NCBI GenBank assembly: GCA_037074765.1
Contig: JBAMDO010000230.1
Coordinates: forward strand, 30,624-94,623
Source: Mansonella perstans
Lineage: Eukaryota > Nematoda > Chromadorea > Rhabditida > Onchocercidae
Reading direction: 5' to 3'
Length of the DNA: 64,000 bases
This document shows, piece by piece, positions 40,184 to 52,549 of this stretch. Both the position numbers and the translations under genes were made by a program. The number at the start of each line of letters is the position of its first letter. The first letter of the stretch is position 1. Under the pieces are notes generated by a model. The model saw only the letters and a list, made by a program, of their open reading frames with translations, was not told the origin of the DNA and ran no database searches.

Positions 40184-43100
40184 ATGAATAGCATAACGGT
40201 TATTTGTCCTAATTCGCATCGTTGTGTGATAAAAGTAACACCATCAACTCAACTTCGTAAGGTTTGGTTTCTCTTAATGCAAAGTATTAGATTTCTAAAA
40301 ATTTTTGAAAAGTTTGTAAAATAAATTAAGTTAGAATAAGAATAAGTGAATTATTGATGTGATAGATGAAGAATGCATTAGAATTTACTCATCTTTCAAT
40401 ATCAATAACCAATTAACTTCAACGTTTCAAAAAAGGATCCATTTTGTTATTTATTGATTTTTATTTTTATCTTAAATTAATTTTGCTGCTATTGTCTAAA
40501 TACTTTATTTAATATATTAAGAACTTTTTTTCTTTAGATTTTGGAAGAAGCTTGCTTGAAGCAAGGTTTTGATATATCGATACATCAGTTAAAGCATCAG
40601 AATCATATGTTAGATTTAGCATTGCCGCTTCGCCTCACTGGTTTGTCTAATAATGCTACCGTTGAGATGGTACAGAGTGGCAGTGTTGTTGATGGAATTC
40701 CAGTACAGGTTCATATTGCTTTACAGGTATGAGGATTTAAGTTTATACAATTATCGATTGATTCATAGTGAAATTATTTAATAATTAGGTCTGACATGGG
40801 AAAATATATGAAATTTCCACGTATCATAGTATCAAATTGAGTGTGCAGTACTGTAAGTATTAAATTTGCAGTGCACTGTCATATAAGATGTAGATCATTC
40901 TTGGTTTTTTTTTTTTCTTTTTTTTTTTTTTTTTAATTCAGCCTTTAAAAAAAACTTTCCTTTCATTTAATTCATCCTGTCGCTGTACTATTGATCAGAA
41001 ATTAGAGCTTATGCGAAGTTACTTAATTTGAAATTGATTTTAACAGTCTAGATTAAGAACTAAGATTCGTCCGGCCATTTTAGACAAATATCATTATATT
41101 TAATGTTCTTTTTTTTTTTTGTTAGTTGGGTAAAAGTAGTTTTATATATTCATTCACGTAAATGTTGATTAGTTACGAGAAAAAAATATCTGTTTCAAAA
41201 TTTTTGTTATTTTTACTATTTTAGCTTCCGAATGGATCCCGTTTCATGGGAAAATTTTCAAATAAAACAAACTTGCTGGATGTTTTGTATGATTTCTCAC
41301 AAAAATCAGCTCAAGACTTGGTGAACTGTTCGAATGGTCAAGTACCATGTTGTGCTTATATGAATAAAGAGGTGTGTTTGTGATATTTGAAAGTTTAATA
41401 TCGAACAATATGATCGAACATTCATAAACTTCAACAACATCGTCATTGTTGCTCAAAGTTGAATCCTTTATCATGAAATTTTTTCCTTTGATTTGTTTTA
41501 GAATTTCTGTTGGTTCATCTTTCTAGTTAATGCAGAATTGTAAAGTGCCGTAATCTTTTGTATCCTTGTTTGCAGATTTAATATCACTTATTTAATGTTT
41601 TTTTTCAATTATTATTTTTAATTAATGTTATTTTAGTTGACTTATTGTTTTTATTTATGTCATTGAATACATTTTATGATATTTTCTAGTACCGTGGAGA
41701 AACAGAACTTAAATTAACGACTCTAGAAGCAATGGGAATAACAGGAGGGCGCTGTTTGATAAGGTATTTGGTTATTTGATCCCGAATTTCTGCATGTAAT
41801 TATTAGTTTTCAGATTTTATTTCAGGTAGTTTGATGATGTTAATCGAATTGGCATTATTCGAATTAACTTTTTTCCCATGGTAGCAGATGTAGAATGATA
41901 AACCGATCATTTTGCATTAAAATAACTTGAATCATTGGGGTATGAACTGTACTTGGTCCAGTGCGCTTCCAGTTCGAGAGATTATTAACAGTGCAACGGA
42001 AATTTTCCGCGGTAAATACGTCACTGGATTTCAGGTATTCCACGGTGAATATGTCACCGGATGAAATATTGAAACTCGAAAATCACCTTGCCGAAGAGAA
42101 TGAGCGAAAGAAAAAACTGGAAAAAGTGTATAAAACACGGAAAACGGAAAATGACCGCCGATTGCAGCTAGAAAATGAAAGGGAAAAAGTACTGCGATAT
42201 AGAAATAAGCTTTTTTTTTGTTTCAATGATAATGAAGATATTTTGTATTATTTTTCTAAGATATTTTGTATTAAAAATACCATTTGTATATTCCTATGTT
42301 GTAAAAATATTTTGGTTTTCCCCGATACTTTTTACTTTCTTGTTTACTATTATTATTTCTTCTATGCAGTTTCTTTGTTCAAAAAGTTCGAGCTTTATAT
42401 GAAATAATAATATTGCACAGGAAAGTAAAAAATATCGGGAAAACCGAAATATTTTATAATATAGGAATGTACGAATAGTATTTTTTGTATTAGAGAAATA
42501 TGTACATTATGAACTCCATGATTATTATTATTCCTGTAATCTTCCTTTGACTCCAAAATCATTATCCGTATTCCTCCTCCTTATTAGTCCATTATTTTCT
42601 GCGGTAGAATGATTTTCATAGAAAGATTCACAGAAAATTATGCATTTTTTTTTTTTTTTTTTTGTATTTTATAGTTATCTTTTTATTTTAAAGATTTTTG
42701 AACGAGAACTCAAAATGAAACGTGAAGCGGAAGCAACTCATTTGCTGGAACGCAATCAAGAAACTAGAACTGTCATTCAAGAAACTAATAGGTAAGAAAC
42801 CCGAACTACCAATCAATTTTTATTGTTTTCTTCCTAAACGATAACATTTTGTTTATTATTTTCTCTTTCCGGCTATCATTCATTTTGTTTATCAATAATA
42901 ATAGCTTGTTGGTATCGAAATTTATATTTTGATTTGAGTTATTCATTTTTCTTACAGAAACCATGAAAACGCACTTCATACTACGCAATTATCATCGGGA
43001 AATTTAGCTCAAGATACAGTTGAACATTTTGCTGATTCTGAAAGACAGCTTCAAACTTCATCGCGCCTCAGTCAACTGCAATCTCTTCTTAATCGGGTAC

Positions 43101-45962
43101 TTTTTTAAATTTTTTTTTATACTAAACACTTAGTGTTGTAGAATTCCTGAAAATCCAAACACTATAATTTTTGTGCTTGAACGAATCTTCATTATCTGAA
43201 AATGCTTTAGGTTAAGTGAAAAACTTGGTTCGCATGGTTCATTGTATTTTATAAAAAGATTTTAATAGTTGTTAGGTTTTAAAGTTTTATATTATTTGAA
43301 ATCTGTATCTGTTATCTTGTACAACTTGTTTTATTTAAATCGTTCTATTGTTAAAATTTTATCTTGTTATTGATATGGCTATTTGAGGCTTATGTCTTTT
43401 GAAATACTAGAACTGCTTAATTCTACGACCAGTTCGCTAATTTTGATATGCTAATTTAATATCGGATGAATAAACAAATGCTAAGATAGGAACTTAGTGT
43501 TAAAAACTGTTCATAAAAAATGATCGAAAAATACTTCAGATTTCATCGATCTGTTTTTTTGTTTTTTACAGGTAAATGCGAGTTTAAGCACAAATGCGGT
43601 TGATTTTCTTGGTGAACAACTTATTGGAGAAGATGGTAAAATACATGTTAGTGATTTACAGGCGAATGATCATCATAATGTGAGTTTTTGATATCCACTT
43701 ATTGTCAGAAAAAAACAGTTTTACAAATCATTTTTTCGTTGTTAATTATCATGATTCAAGTTCTTTTGCTCACCAATTTTTGTCTGATTGATTTATTGTA
43801 AAAAAAAGTAAGCGCAAAGTACATGATTAAATAAGCTAAATATTACAATGTAAATATTTGTCTGGTAATACTCGCAACTGTAACAGTGGGAATAGTTTGA
43901 TTTGGTCACTTTTTTTACTAAAAAATGTTACAGAATGGTTTATGCAGCTCTGTTACATCGCATTCCAAAATGTCATGTGAAGCTGTTGAAAAGTGCAACC
44001 GGATGTCTGTTATCATCAGGCAAAATTTGGAATCGAGTAAAAGCGTAAGAAATGCAACTGGAAAACAAGCTGATATTGATGATCAGTTTTTCGAACTTAC
44101 TGTCAACGATTTGCAGAGCATTCGTCGGGATCTCAGAGCGGAAGCGTTTGTTTTAGAACTTTAATTATATAAAATTATTCATTTTTTGAATAATTAGCAT
44201 TTATTTAATGTCGATGATATAGCTTTCAGCTGCAAGGAGTACTATACTGTAGTTTTTACTAGGTGTTGTTACATTGTAATTTTTGTTCCAAAGCAAAAAG
44301 TGTGAATAAATTAGTGTAAAAGAACTGAAACTTGTCAGGTTATTGAAATTAAGGTTAGAAATTATTGTTATTTTATGAGAAAACAGTAATTCTTAATTGG
44401 CATCGCGACACCTTATTAGTTGTTTTATTTCTTGATAAATTTCTGTGCATTTTAGTATCAAAAATGCTGATAGATGTAATTGAGCTAAAAGTAGCGTTAA
44501 GTTGAGAGAATTAATATCTGTAAAATCTTATCAGTTACTCCGCTATATTTCGAAGAGTCGAAAAATATAAACTCATTTTAATAAATGAATTTTCAGGGGT
44601 ATACAAGAGCAAAGAGCTTTGCTACCGAAATCATATATCACTGAGAAGAATAAGCGTCTAAAAGAAGAATGTTACAAGCATACGGTAGTACGATTTAATT
44701 GTGCAGATAAAACGATTATACAAGCTCAGTTTATCTCACGAGAACCTGGTTATTCTTACAATTACAATTATACATACGAAATTTTATGTCAAAATGGGTT
44801 TTGAATCATATTAATTTTATCTTTTTTCTCTCAGTAATTAAAATTTTTTTATTCTCATTTTTAATGTTGCTGTGATTTAGATTACTGCTCTAAAGTTACC
44901 ATAATATAGATAAATAAATTTAGACTATATTTCAGTGTCCAGATTGTTTGAATTCATAACAGAAAATTTGGAAAATTCAACGGTAAAGTTCGATCTCTGT
45001 CTTGCAAACCAAAGGCTTACATCAACCGATTTAAAAAATCTAATTGAAGTTGGCGTTGCTCCGAAATCTTCGTTGTATATACGCTTTTATTCATCAGAAA
45101 ATACATCTTGTAATTTTTCTTTGTTTTCGACATATTTTAACATTTTATAAAAAATTCAGTTATTAGGCTTTGCCGTTTTAAGAAATATCAATAGACACGA
45201 TAGCTGAAGTTTTTTCTTAGTGATTGGAAATTTAATGTAAAACTCTTTTTTCCTCTAAACTCATTTTTGGTACTTAGCAAGTACTAATGAATCTCGGTGT
45301 TATTAGTTAAAAATTCTTATATGGTCGTTTAGAAGAAGTTATCATTGTAGTTATCAAATTAAAGTGTTAAACTTAAAGCAATAGTTTGATTTACCTACAT
45401 AACATACTATGTGAAAAAAAAATTTTTTTGAAATTTTTTCACTAAAAAAGCATCCTGAATTTGTTTGTTTGCTTTTTTTTCAGCTGCTCATTTTAAGCTG
45501 GGTAAATTCTGTGAACTTCCAATGTCTGAAGCTGATGAACTTAGCCGCGAATGGTATGTTTTGTCATAATGCTTTTAAAAGTAAACCTAATTTGCTTTAT
45601 GCATATAATTAATGTGATTAACTCCTCAAATAAAAGATGGCATCGAGATATATTATAATAATTATCTAAATTTTTTCTTTTTCATTTTGTTCTACATCAA
45701 CTAAATTCAATACATTTATTGATATTAGTGAATACTTGTCATTTCATTCTAATTGAACCTTCATTACTCATTGCTTTCCTTCTTATTCAGGTTATCGGTA
45801 AATCATATTTATCAACCATATGATCCAAAAGTGAGAAATGCTAAGGATGTGCGCTTAAATGGAAAACGTCAATCGGAAGCAACAGACAGTTATGCAGGCC
45901 CATCAAAATTGAAGCAACGATCTCCTCCTAGAAATTTGCCGAAATGGTTCAAGAAACCGTAA
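40184..45962 (+). CDS. ASPSCR1: TUG/ASPSCR1 homologue (UBL and UBX-like protein), 13 exons
   Basis: Exons: 40184-40261, 40538-40726, 41225-41371, 41690-41763, 42035-42188, 42694-42791, 42958-43096, 43572-43679, 43934-44145, 44597-44748, 44936-45109, 45484-45553, 45791-45962. Phases agree; 588 residues against about 550 in human TUG. Residues 1-90 are the TUG N-terminal ubiquitin-like domain (ITVICPNSHRCVIKVTPSTQL, shown in part; NATVEMV). A charged helical region spans about 170-245. FFELTVNDL at about 378-386 matches a conserved TUG helix. The UBX-like domain lies at about 425-510, and the end NLPKWFKKP matches the conserved KVPKW tail of the family. In mammals TUG holds GLUT4 vesicles at the Golgi matrix and remodels p97/VCP hexamers. 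The UBX loop, normally FPR, appears as APK here, so p97 binding may differ. A downstream ATG choice is unlikely because the UBL domain begins at residue 2. Confidence 0.92.
42004..42063. repeat. 33-base tandem duplication across a TUG splice acceptor
   Basis: TTCCGCGGTAAATACGTCAC (intron side, about 42005-42024) is repeated as TTCCACGGTGAATATGTCAC (exon side, about 42038-42057). The acceptor of exon 5 (ends 42034) lies between them. Both copies stay open in the coding frame. Confidence 0.7.
42250..42500. repeat. Long hairpin (MITE-like) in TUG intron 5
   Basis: Left arm about 42250-42365 and right arm about 42395-42500 are reverse complements with few differences. GGTTTTCCCCGATACTTTTT on the left faces AAAAAATATCGGGAAAACC on the right. 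The loop is only about 30 bases. Size and structure suit a miniature inverted-repeat element or a relic of one. Confidence 0.7.
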
Positions 45963-46944
45963 ATTTTTTGAACTTCTATAAGTATGGAATGTTTTAAGTT
46001 TTTATTTAAAGGTCCTATAACCATCTGGATGTAAATTTTGGGAAGTGAATCTTGGCATAATGAATTTGACTAATTCAACCTTCATTAGTTATTCTGTCTA
46101 TGGTATCGTTTGGTCTTGTCATGCTTTTATTCACAGATCCAATGAATATGATGCCTTTCTGAGGAGCGTTTATGAGTATTTTCGTAATCAGTTAATTGTG
46201 ATATATTTTGTAGTATAAGGAAGAGTTATTGATATATTTCGAATGGAACGTACTTTTAACTGAGGGCAAAAGTGAAAGCAACAAATTAGACGCTTTTATA
46301 TAAACTATCAAAGGTATGGGATGATTAGCATGTGTGTTGATCAATTAATACTTGAAACTCTGATCAATTTATTTGCCAATGATATAAATGAATAATTCAT
46401 ACATTCTTTATGCGATTTGGGATATAGTCATTTATACTAATTACATATAACTTATGCATGATGTATGTATGTTGCTATTAAATTGTTTGAAGGTTACCAA
46501 GTTAAATTACTAAGCAGTAAAATTATTTCTCGATGACAAGATGCAAGGGAAAAAAGAATAAGTAGAAAGAAACAAGGACGTTAAAAAAAAAACTGAAACA
46601 GCAAACAATTATTAAAAGCTGAATGGATATTTTAATTCAGAAAAAAATCATTGCTCATATTCGTTGAATCAATTTCAGTGAAATATTTGAATATAAAAAT
46701 TATTTTTTGCATTATAAAAACTATTATTTGTGCATTTGTAATTCAATATCATTTTTGTTCATCATTCGTTTGTTCATCATCATTTCTGTTTTCTAATGGT
46801 AAACAAATGGTTGGCATATGCAGTAGATCGTTGATATCATTGACATCATCCAAAATCTGAATTTCACAATTTATAATGTCATCATTGTCATGATTTTCAG
46901 TGATGGCGGAAAAATGATTTTGATAGTTAAGAAATAATTCTTAA
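45963..46944. other. Region downstream of TUG, no gene seen
   Basis: Presumed TUG 3' UTR and AT-rich intergenic DNA. I see only short random frames. Confidence 0.5.
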
Positions 46945-47859
46945 TTTTTTTGCGAGTTTGAAATAAAACTTAGTGCAAATTAGCAGCAAATATTTGCAAA
47001 AAAATTGAAAAAAAAACGTTATTGAATTAAGTTTTATAAAGGTATATTTTTTATGAGAAAAATGTACTTTGATTACTGTACTATAAAAGGAATGATATTA
47101 AGTAGATTTCAGGACATTAAATCTTTTGATGTGAGAATTTTAAGTAAATTTCTTGATGTGAATGTAATAAAGATCTATTGAGTTATCTTGTGAAGGTCGT
47201 TTTTATGGCTAATATGGTTATCCGTGATTTGTTAAGGGTAGAAATCATTTATTTCCTAAGTAAAGATTGCTAAATTGAGGTTAACGTTGACAAATGATCA
47301 ATGACAAGTGAATATAACTAAAGACTGACGAAAAGATTAACGCAAGCTATCGTCGCCGTTGTAGTAGGAGAAGGAGAAAGTGGAAAAATTATTTTTGCAA
47401 TTCCATTATGAACATTTCCTTTATCTCTATTACTATTTTTGATTTATAGATGAACACGAGCAACAAATTCATGATAGATGATGATTTTTTATCAGTTGTT
47501 TTACATAATAAATTATTATCAATTTATCATTTTCATTTTTGCTTCGGAACATTTCTTAATAGATATTAATGAACTGATGATTTCATTCTTACTTCAAATA
47601 GTTACAGAACGATTTTCAATCGCATTTATGCGATACGTAAATGATGCGTTCATAATTAGCTTCAACTTATTAGCATCAGCTATTTGTCATTAATGTCAAT
47701 CATCTCTCATATTATCTATCTATCATATCCTTTTTGTTTTTATTTTAAAAATTACAGTTAATACTTATTTCGTACGAAAAGAAAGTCAAATTAAAATAAA
47801 CAAGAATTTTCGTTTTTAAAAAATGAAAAATTGCGTTATTTTTTCACGAAAGCAAATAC

Positions 47860-48018
47860 CTCTTGTGTTGGTGAAACATCCAAGGAATAAGTTTTCTTTT
47901 GCCATCGTTTTCTTGCTCGAAGGATACTTGGTAAGGAAGATATTACTGATGGTGCAACAAGTTGTGATTGCATACATTGACGATTTTTATCAGTTGAACA
48001 ATTTGTTACTGATATTGC
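47860..48018 (-). other. Possible unidentified coding exon (53 codons)
   Basis: On the - strand an open stretch of exactly 53 codons lies between an acceptor-like TTTTTTTGAG and a donor-like GAG|GTATTT, with both edges in phase 0. The peptide has non-repetitive composition (NCSTDKNRQCMQSQ, then ILRARKRWQKKTYSLDV) unlike the AT-rich surroundings. Only the end of it is shared with the right arm of the inverted repeat. I do not recognise the family and see no clear partner exon, so it may be a relic. Confidence 0.3.
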
Positions 48019-48257
48019 CTCAAAAAAATGTACATTCGGCATTATCGTTTTCAGCTTTCTAAAAAAAAAAAAAAAAAAAATAGCGATTTTAAACAATTTC
48101 AAAGCGAAAATTTTGAAATTGCAGAGAACATAATGAATTTTAATTTCTTAATTTAATTAGTTAATAAAAGATTAGTTTCAATGTTTTTAATGATTTAATG
48201 AGGAGGGATAAACTTTTATTTCTTTGTAAATATAGATTTCAACTATTACAAATTAAT

Positions 48258-48320
48258 AATGAAAGATAAATAATGATGATGTTAATAGTGATGATGATTA
48301 TGATGATGATGATGATGGTA
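48258..48320. repeat. GAT trinucleotide microsatellite
   Basis: An imperfect run of GATGATGAT units, interrupted by AAT and GTT. Confidence 0.8.
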
Positions 48321-48977
48321 ATCAGGAGCTTTATGGGAAGAAGATATCGCATATCTTAAAAATACCTTTCAGATCTAAATTGTAGTCATTATGGTCAAAA
48401 AATCAAATTATATTATCAGCAAATAAAAATCATCATTATCATCAAATTTCATGTTGTAATTTTTTTTTGCATTTTTAAAATAAATTTTAAAATAAAACTT
48501 TTGGATTCATTTGTGGAAGCGATCTTGAACCCACAATGATGTTTTTGCGCTCGATTTTCCTAAAAATTTTACAAACGACAAATTCACAAACGATAAAATT
48601 TTGCAAACGATAAATCTAAATTAAAATTGAAAAGTGGAATTTAAAATAAAATTCTAAATTAATAGAACGATTGATTGATTTCAATATTATCGTCATTCCT
48701 TCAAAAGTTTCAGCATTTTTTTCTTTTTGTTTTATTTATTTTTTTTAATATAATTGGAAAGAAATCGCAAATGATAATTTAAAGATTTTTTCTTTTTTTT
48801 GTCACATTTTTTTCAGGTATTAATAATAATTTGAAATTGTGATGAATAAGAATTGGATTTTAGAAATTACATAAATATTGTTGACATTTGATTAAGAACA
48901 CTTTGTAATAATTATGTTTAATTCACTCCTATTTGAAAAATCTCTTCATTCAAAAATAAATTCGTTCATTACTAACT

Positions 48978-49130
48978 GAAGTGTTATCTGAGCAATTAAA
49001 ATTTTATGGAATAAAAATGAGCTGATTAAAGATTATCTGAGCGATTAAAATTTTATGAAATAAAAATAAGCTAATTGAAGTGTTATTTGAGCCATCATAT
49101 TTTAATTAAATAAAAATATGTTAATTCGAA
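48978..49130. repeat. Three tandem copies of a 50-base unit
   Basis: The unit TTATCTGAGCAATTAAAATT plus about 30 further bases recurs three times, with the third copy most diverged. It lies inside the spacer of the large inverted repeat. Confidence 0.7.
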
Positions 49131-49872
49131 AATTGCCGTTTATTTTGAAATTTAACATACTTCAATGGTTTCTTCAAATTTTCGTTGTTATCTTGACAAA
49201 ATATATTATTTTCAAATTTTGTAGTACGTAAAAATTCAACGTAGTCTATTTTTTCAACATTGTCATCATTCTCTTCTGCTTTCTTTTCTGTCATTGATTT
49301 ACTATATTTTGCTGAAAGGAAATTTCGTTTGATTCATACGATACAGTTAGTTTCTGCCAATTACAGCCGCAAGCGTGATTAAAACAGGCTATTTCCGAAA
49401 TGAAATTCTTGAAAAAAAAAGAAAAAAACAACGAAATAAAACCTCAATTAAGTTTAAAAAGCAATTTTAAAAATGTTATTTTCGTAACTAAATTTTGCTA
49501 GTAGAAAATTAATGAAATGTATAAAATTCAAAAACTGGCGAAATTAATGTATAAGGTATAAGAAAGATACTAAGACATATACTTATAAGACATAAGACAT
49601 TAGCAAAATTAATTAAATCTCTAAAATAAATAAATAATGCAATGTTATATTTCGTTGCGATACATGTAAAACATATGCAGAATCTTTTTTTGCGTTACAA
49701 AATTAATAATGTAAGGAAAAGGTCGAAGTAAATGCTAATTAGTAAGCAAAACATGAATTCATAATAGATTATTTGAAATTTTTACTTGTTTCTGTACCTT
49801 TTTCTCATGCTATTTCAGCTGTCAATTTCATGTTAATAGAAAACTTCAATTTAAAAAAATTGAATTTAGTTA

Positions 49873-50062
49873 TTTAAAAAAAAAAAGAAAGAAGGAAAGA
49901 AAAGAAAAAGGAAGAATGCAAGAGTGGAAAAATAAAATGAAATATAAATTTGGAAAGAAAGAAAGTTCAAAGTGAAAGAATGGAATATAGCAAGAATGGA
50001 AAAGTGAAATGAAATGTAAATTGAAGGTGAAAATAATTAAAAGAAGGTAAGAAGGGGAAAAA
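49873..50062. repeat. Purine-rich low-complexity tract
   Basis: About 190 bases made mostly of A and G (GAAAGAAGGAAAG and similar, with GTGAAATGAAAT units). It lies inside the inverted-repeat spacer; no gene is visible. Confidence 0.65.
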
Positions 50063-51795
50063 AAATTGATGAAAATGCCATAAAACTAAGTGAAATGAAT
50101 GCAATAATTTAATTTGTATTGCTTCATAGCAACTTGCTAATACATCAACATTTATTTACCTTAGCAACTTGCTTTTTTCACATGGCAACCGGAACAGTTT
50201 TTAAAGTTTGCAAAATCTGTCAATATACAAAGAAAATGATTGCTTGGATAAAATAGTTGTCTCGCTGATAATGTTAAAGTAAAAAGGAAATGCATGCAAT
50301 ATTGTTATTGTTTGAACAAAACAAATACTTTGTTGGTTTATTAGAGTTAAGGAAAATTGTTATTGTTAGAGTAGCAATAACAATAATTGTTAGAGTTAAA
50401 GTAAGTAGGAATGTTTATTACTTTTGTTAGAGTAAATGAAAATTCAAGTAATTATGTCAATAAGAATGCTTATTGTTGTTGTAAAAGAAAAATTGTTGTG
50501 AAAGTAGGTGTTACAATACATTAATTAGTGAACGAGTAAATGAAATACAGAAAAGGATCAGAAAATTTAGAAATATAACTAGGCTTCCATTATAATTGGA
50601 CGTCCAAATTTTGTTGTAGTTACTGAAATGTATGCTCCGTCATTTACTGAATTACGAAAAGTCGATTATAAAGAATGGAAAATTTTTTTTAGAGCTTACA
50701 AAAAAAGTTTCGATTGTATTCCAACAAAAGCTATTTTTAGCCATAATTTTCAACAAGTATTTCAAATTTGTTCAATTAAATATCACGACTGATATTTATA
50801 ATCGGGTTGTTAGCAGTTTGAATACAAAATGCTGATTTTGGACATTGATGCTTCTGATAAAAAATATTCTTCACCAAAACAACAGGCATTTTCCATTAAT
50901 TTTCGTTTTTTTAAACGAAGCAATTTTAATTTTCTTTTTTCATAAAACGAAAATTTTCGTTTATTTTAATTTGACTTTTTTTTCGTACAAATAAGGATTA
51001 ACTAATTTTTAAAATAAAAATAAAAGCGATATGATAGATAAATAATATGAGAAATGATTGACATTAATGACAAATAGTTGATGCTAGTAAATTGAAGCTA
51101 ATTATGAACGCATCATTTACGTATTGCATAAATGCGATTGAAAATCGTTCTGTAACTATTTGAAGTAAGAATGAAATCGTTATGTAAAACAACTGATAAA
51201 AAATCATCATCTATCATGAATTTGTTGCTCGTGTTCATCTATAAATGCAAAAATAGTAATAGAGATAAAGGAAATGTTCATAATGGAATTGCAAAAATAA
51301 TTTTTCCACTTTCTCCTTCTACTCTACAACGATGACGTTAGCTTGCGTTAATCTTTTCGTCACTCTTTAGTTATATTCACTTATCATTGATCATTTGTCA
51401 ACGTTAACCTCAATTTAGCAATCTTTACTCAGGAAATAAATGATTTCTACCCTTAACAAATCACGGATAACCATATTAGCCATAAAAACGACCTTCACAA
51501 GATAACTCAATAGATCTTTATTGCACTCAAATCAAGAAACTTAATAACCTTATTTCAAAAAACTTACTTAATATTCTCACACCAGAAAATTTAATATCCT
51601 CAAATTATGAAAATCTATTTAATATCATTCCATTACATAGCATTATATTGCAAAGATTAAAGTGCATTCGATTCACTAAATTAATGATTTCATAAAATTT
51701 AATGAAATAATTTTTTATTATGCAAGAAAATAATTTTATATTTCTTGCAAATATTTGCTAATAATTTGCACTAAATTCATTTCAAACTCACAAAT

Positions 51796-52549
51796 AATTT
51801 GTCTTAGTATTACTAGAAATATTTTTTGTGAAATTCGATGAAATTTTGACTTAAGCATCCAAATGAAATGCATTACTTCCAACTCTTATATACATGAAAT
51901 TTAATTTTTCTGCTGGTTATAATATTTATATACTAATTGCGCTCCAAATCCATTTGCTTCATCTCTGCTTCGTTTGTATATATAAATTCTAGTATTATTC
52001 TACAGTAATATTTTATTTCTATGATTACATTATGTCTTGTCTAAGTGCTTACTGTATGTAGATGTATTTCTCTTCATGTTACTCATTCTATTGCATATTG
52101 TCGTATATGGATATGCATTTTATTGCCATTCCTAATCCTAAGGATAACCCTCCCTATTAGGATACAGGATTTCCTACTTATCCCCATATTTTTTCTTCAT
52201 TCCAGCTTATAACCATCGTCGTGGGAGTCAGCTACAAAGTACCTTTCAGGATTTTGTAAAATGTCCTTTTTGCATTCTTCCGTTCAATTATTCGTTGCAA
52301 CCAATTGTGGATTTCTCCCATAAATGAAATACTCTTCACAACAATATATGTATATTTGTATATATAGTGCATCATTTCAGAAAAATTTATTCTGCACTGT
52401 TCCGGAAAAAAAAATTATGCTGTATTGCTTCCGGAAAAGTAATAACAAACAATAATAAGCCCCAAAAATTAGTAGAAGAAAAATACTATTTAACAACGAA
52501 AAACAGTTATGTCAAAAATATCAAAAATAATTTAGATAACACTCAAATG
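51796..52549. other. Intergenic, no gene seen
   Basis: AT-rich DNA outside the right arm of the inverted repeat. No exon or repeat is recognised. Confidence 0.5.

Larger units (their letters stand above)
46945..51795. repeat. Large imperfect inverted repeat with about 0.9 kb arms
   Basis: The left arm, about 46945-47880, matches the reverse complement of about 50865-51795 almost end to end. Landmarks: GATTTGTTAAGGGTAGAAAT near 47229 against ATTTCTACCCTTAACAAATC near 51443, and ATCATCATCTATCATGAATT near 51203 against its complement near 47470. The central 500 bases are the best conserved; the edges drift. About 3 kb separates the arms and contains AT-rich and purine-rich DNA with no transposase. 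It could be an inverted local duplication or a decayed foldback transposon. Confidence 0.8.

Noticed and set aside
41961..42034. Upstream part of the frame covering TUG exon 5
   Set aside because: The phase from exon 4 requires the acceptor ending at 42034; the upstream part has no acceptor that keeps the frame.
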